Source: Patescibacteria group bacterium
Lineage (GTDB): Bacteria > Patescibacteriota > Microgenomatia > Daviesbacterales > UBA10151
Assembly (NCBI GenBank): GCA_018816815.1
Contig: JAHIVD010000054.1
Span: 1 to 7,415, forward strand
Direction: 5' to 3'
Length of the DNA stretch: 7,415 nt
The notes under the pieces were generated by a model. That model was not told the origin of the DNA. It made no database searches and saw only the letters and a list, made by a program, of their open reading frames with translations. The translations under genes and the position numbers were made by a program. Position 1 is the first letter of the stretch; every line of letters starts with the position of its first letter. Below are positions 5,465 through 7,415 of this stretch, in pieces.

Positions 5465-6826
5465 TTAATTTTTCCTCCGCAGAATATCTGTTGTTCCAAC
5501 ATTGTCAAATTTTTGATAATTTCTACCTATATATTGATCAATATCTGCGGCAAAATCAATTATCTTTACCCCTTCAATTATAACTGTTCTGTCAGAAACA
5601 ATTATTTTAGGTCTATCTTTCATAATACCTTCAAGGATTCTATTTTGCGCAACTTTCAAAAACCAGGGAAACTGGAAAACAAAAATATCCCCCGGGGGCA
5701 AGGTAGCGGACATCTGATAAAGATGCGGCAAAGCGCCATATATAAAGATCTTCTCACCAGGGATGGTATTTTCCTTAATTTTTACGGCAAGTTTCCTGGT
5801 GCCGGAATCAAAAGATATCACCCGATCCCCAAGGTGACCTTTATAAAAAATGGTGAGCCACCATATTAAAATCAAACTGTAAAAAAAAGCAATCCCTAAC
5901 AACTTAAATCCCCGTAATTGCCCCAACACAAAAACAAAAGCAATTAAAGCAAACGGCAAAGCAGGTTGAAAATGCACAAAGTCAAACCTGGTAGAAAGTC
6001 CCAGTAGTGTGCCAATTAAAAAAATAAGCAGGACTTGCGCTTCTTGTGATTTAATCTTTTTAATTATTAAAAAAGCTGAACCAAAAACTAAAAACACTCT
6101 GGAAAAATGAGCCAAGCTCGGACCACCTCCCCTGCCAAACTGAGCATAAGTTGTCAGATTAAAAACAACAGTCCAGTACCAAAAATCAAAAAATACCCCT
6201 ATGCCAATAAGATATGCAACCATTGCTCCTACAGGAATCAATAATCCTCCTAAAAACCTAAAGGGCTTTTTAAAACTACGCGTTTGTAAAAAGAAATAAA
6301 CCAAGGCAAAAAAAGAAAGCGGAATAATGGTTTGTTTAAAACAAATAGCCAACCCCATCAATGCTCCTGCTGTAAAAGCTCTGCCGCGATGGAGAAAATA
6401 AAAAGCAGGCAAAAGCAGAAGTGGCAGGAAACTATCTATCCATAAAATCCAACCCTCAAAAAAGGGCTGCCATATCAGGTAAAGAATATTTACTAAAAGT
6501 GCTTTAGTTTTGCTTTTTAATATTTTACTGCTGACAAAAAATAATATTACCTGGATTAGGATAACTGCAACAATTGACCAAATCCTGGCTATCTCGGGAG
6601 TATTCATTCCTAAATTATTAAAGTTGACCGGCAAAAACAAAAGTCCCGGAAAATGCTGGTCCAAAATTTGGGCATATGGTTTTAAACCGTGACTTGCAAG
6701 ATACGGATAAATAAATAGTTCCGGATATGGAAAATAGATTAATTTAGTTAATACAAATACATGAATTGCTACAACTGAAAATAGTACCGGATATATTAAG
6801 GATTTCTTAGAAAAAAAACTTTTCAT
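5465..6826 (-). CDS. GT-C type membrane glycosyltransferase (RgtA-D/GT39-like), 453 aa
   Basis: A multi-pass membrane protein with an N-terminal signal-anchor-like segment (about 9-30), then FPYPELFIYPYL (Glu36) and ILDQHFPGLLF (Asp56-Gln57-His58), a pattern I associate with RgtA/B/C/D-like GT-C enzymes. It has no classic DE/DD pair, so Glu36 and Asp56 are the likely acidic residues. Around ten hydrophobic segments follow, then an outer-face C-terminal domain (about 340-453) with PGEKIFIYGALPHLYQMSA and RPKIIVSD. It should transfer a sugar from a polyprenyl-phosphate carrier to a glycan or protein outside the membrane. ATG 6826..6824 overlaps the TGA of the upstream GT-C gene by 4 bases. The end of this gene contains the GGAGG that may serve the next start. 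The substrate is unknown. Confidence 0.82.
   Translation of the reverse strand: MKSFFSKKSLIYPVLFSVVAIHVFVLTKLIYFPYPELFIYPYLASHGLKPYAQILDQHFPGLLFLPVNFNNLGMNTPEIARIWSIVAVILIQVILFFVSSKILKSKTKALLVNILYLIWQPFFEGWILWIDSFLPLLLLPAFYFLHRGRAFTAGALMGLAICFKQTIIPLSFFALVYFFLQTRSFKKPFRFLGGLLIPVGAMVAYLIGIGVFFDFWYWTVVFNLTTYAQFGRGGGPSLAHFSRVFLVFGSAFLIIKKIKSQEAQVLLIFLIGTLLGLSTRFDFVHFQPALPFALIAFVFVLGQLRGFKLLGIAFFYSLILIWWLTIFYKGHLGDRVISFDSGTRKLAVKIKENTIPGEKIFIYGALPHLYQMSATLPPGDIFVFQFPWFLKVAQNRILEGIMKDRPKIIVSDRTVIIEGVKIIDFAADIDQYIGRNYQKFDNVGTTDILRRKN
5474..5478 (-). promoter_or_regulatory. Shine-Dalgarno-like GGAGG before the 341-aa GT4 gene
   Basis: The minus strand reads CGGAGGAAAAATTAAAATATG. GGAGG lies within the last codons of the 453-aa gene, 12 bases before the ATG at 5461, slightly farther than ideal. 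It is the only clear Shine-Dalgarno-like site at a gene start in the window and supports 5461 as the start. Confidence 0.45.
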
Positions 6827-7415
6827 TCTTTGATGTAATGATAAACAAACCCAACACCGTTGAAATTTTTAATATCTACCTCTTTATATCCTAAACCTGT
6901 TAATTCCCCGGCAACCAATCTGTTTGGATCGCTAATCTGCACCAGGTAATCAACTAGATATACTTCCTTGTAGCTACCAAGAAGGGATTCCAAATCAGAA
7001 ACAGAATCCTCATTCTTGGCCGGAAAATCTGTTAAAGCTCCTTTTGCATTTAAGCTTCCCTTAGCATAGTAATCAAAAGGAGGAAGGGTTCCGGAGCTTT
7101 CAAATAAAACTATTGAAGGTTTAGTATTTTGGAAAAAATCAACTAAACCTCTCCAGTCTTCTCTTTGAAAGGCAGGATTTAAAAGATATATAAAAGAACA
7201 GGCTATTTCTATTAAAAATACTAAAACTAAAAAACCCGGTCTAAGTTTGTTTTTAAAAGACAAAATTCCGCTGGCAACTAATATAAGAAAACCGGGTAAA
7301 ATAAACAGTACTCTAAAGTAATTGTAAACAGGTACTACAAGTGAAATAGCGCTCGCAACAAGCGGAGGAATAACTACCCAGGTTATTAATAATTTTTTCT
7401 GCAGACTATCCAGTT
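6823..7415 (-). CDS. GT-C/PMT-like membrane glycosyltransferase, C-terminal part (runs off the window)
   Basis: The frame is open from the right edge (first full codon 7413..7411) to TGA at 6825..6823, giving 196 visible residues; the N-terminal part with the catalytic loop is outside the window. A TTG at 7263..7261 could be taken as a start, but the same frame upstream encodes membrane-protein sequence with no stop, so it is internal. The upstream part has hydrophobic segments and PVYNYFRVLFILPGF, typical of the last membrane segments of GT39/PMT-like enzymes. Another hydrophobic segment is followed by NPAFQREDWRGLVDFF, a motif that often opens the outer C-terminal domain of these proteins. 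The rest is a soluble alpha/beta domain. Its stop overlaps the start of the next GT-C gene by 4 bases, so two membrane glycosyltransferases are coupled in a row. The exact family cannot be fixed without the N-terminus. Confidence 0.75.
   Translation of the reverse strand, partial: LDSLQKKLLITWVVIPPLVASAISLVVPVYNYFRVLFILPGFLILVASGILSFKNKLRPGFLVLVFLIEIACSFIYLLNPAFQREDWRGLVDFFQNTKPSIVLFESSGTLPPFDYYAKGSLNAKGALTDFPAKNEDSVSDLESLLGSYKEVYLVDYLVQISDPNRLVAGELTGLGYKEVDIKNFNGVGFVYHYIKE

Noticed and set aside
5689..5698. CCCCCGGGGG palindrome in the 453-aa gene
   Set aside because: It encodes the ordinary LPPGD turn in the C-terminal domain and has no further structure around it.
5414..5869. Plus-strand open frame of 151 codons
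   Set aside because: Antisense to the well-supported 453-aa GT-C gene and the start of the 341-aa GT4 gene; its translation shows no domain or membrane pattern.
6823..7263. A 146-aa gene starting at TTG 7263
   Set aside because: The same frame stays open upstream to the window edge and encodes membrane segments typical of GT-C enzymes, so TTG is internal and the gene is a partial, longer one.

Overview
The window is a densely packed, AT-rich stretch of bacterial DNA with every supported gene on the minus strand, so transcription runs from high to low coordinates. It looks like part of a locus for surface glycans (polysaccharide, O-antigen-like or glycoprotein glycans). The style suggests a Candidate Phyla Radiation bacterium, most likely Microgenomates (Patescibacteria): repeated multi-pass GT-C glycosyltransferases, GT4 enzymes of the MtfB-like type, very few Shine-Dalgarno sequences and 4-base ATGA overlaps. 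This placement is inference from memory of related loci. TGA is used as a stop at several gene junctions, which argues against the recoded Gracilibacteria/Absconditabacteria.

In order of transcription, the first block (7415 to 1668) holds: the C-terminal part of a GT-C glycosyltransferase cut by the window edge; a complete 453-aa GT-C enzyme; a compact 341-aa GT4 glycosyltransferase; a 516-aa GT-C enzyme; and a 406-aa GT4 glycosyltransferase. These five genes overlap by 4 bases, abut, or are separated by 3 bases, so they should be one translationally coupled operon in which membrane GT-C enzymes (using polyprenyl-phosphate sugars outside) alternate with cytoplasmic GT4 enzymes (using nucleotide sugars).

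A 154-base non-coding gap (1514-1667) follows. It contains a 15-base inverted repeat, a second inverted repeat overlapping a TATAAT box, 10-base direct repeats, and a second TATAAT 7 bases before the next start codon. It is probably the end of one transcript and the promoter of the next. The second block (1513 to <1) holds a hexapeptide-repeat acetyltransferase, an unrecognised 180-aa protein with a membrane segment at each end, and the N-terminus of an O-antigen ligase/polymerase-like protein cut by the window edge.

The most notable observation is in the 406-aa GT4 gene. A 69-base imperfect palindrome that looks like a dispersed intergenic repeat lies in frame inside the coding region and adds 23 residues to a loop of the C-terminal domain. 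This resembles the protein-coding palindromic elements of Rickettsia. The same gene carries a heptanucleotide tandem repeat, and possibly a second one, at other loops, so it seems to have absorbed repeat DNA several times while keeping its motifs.
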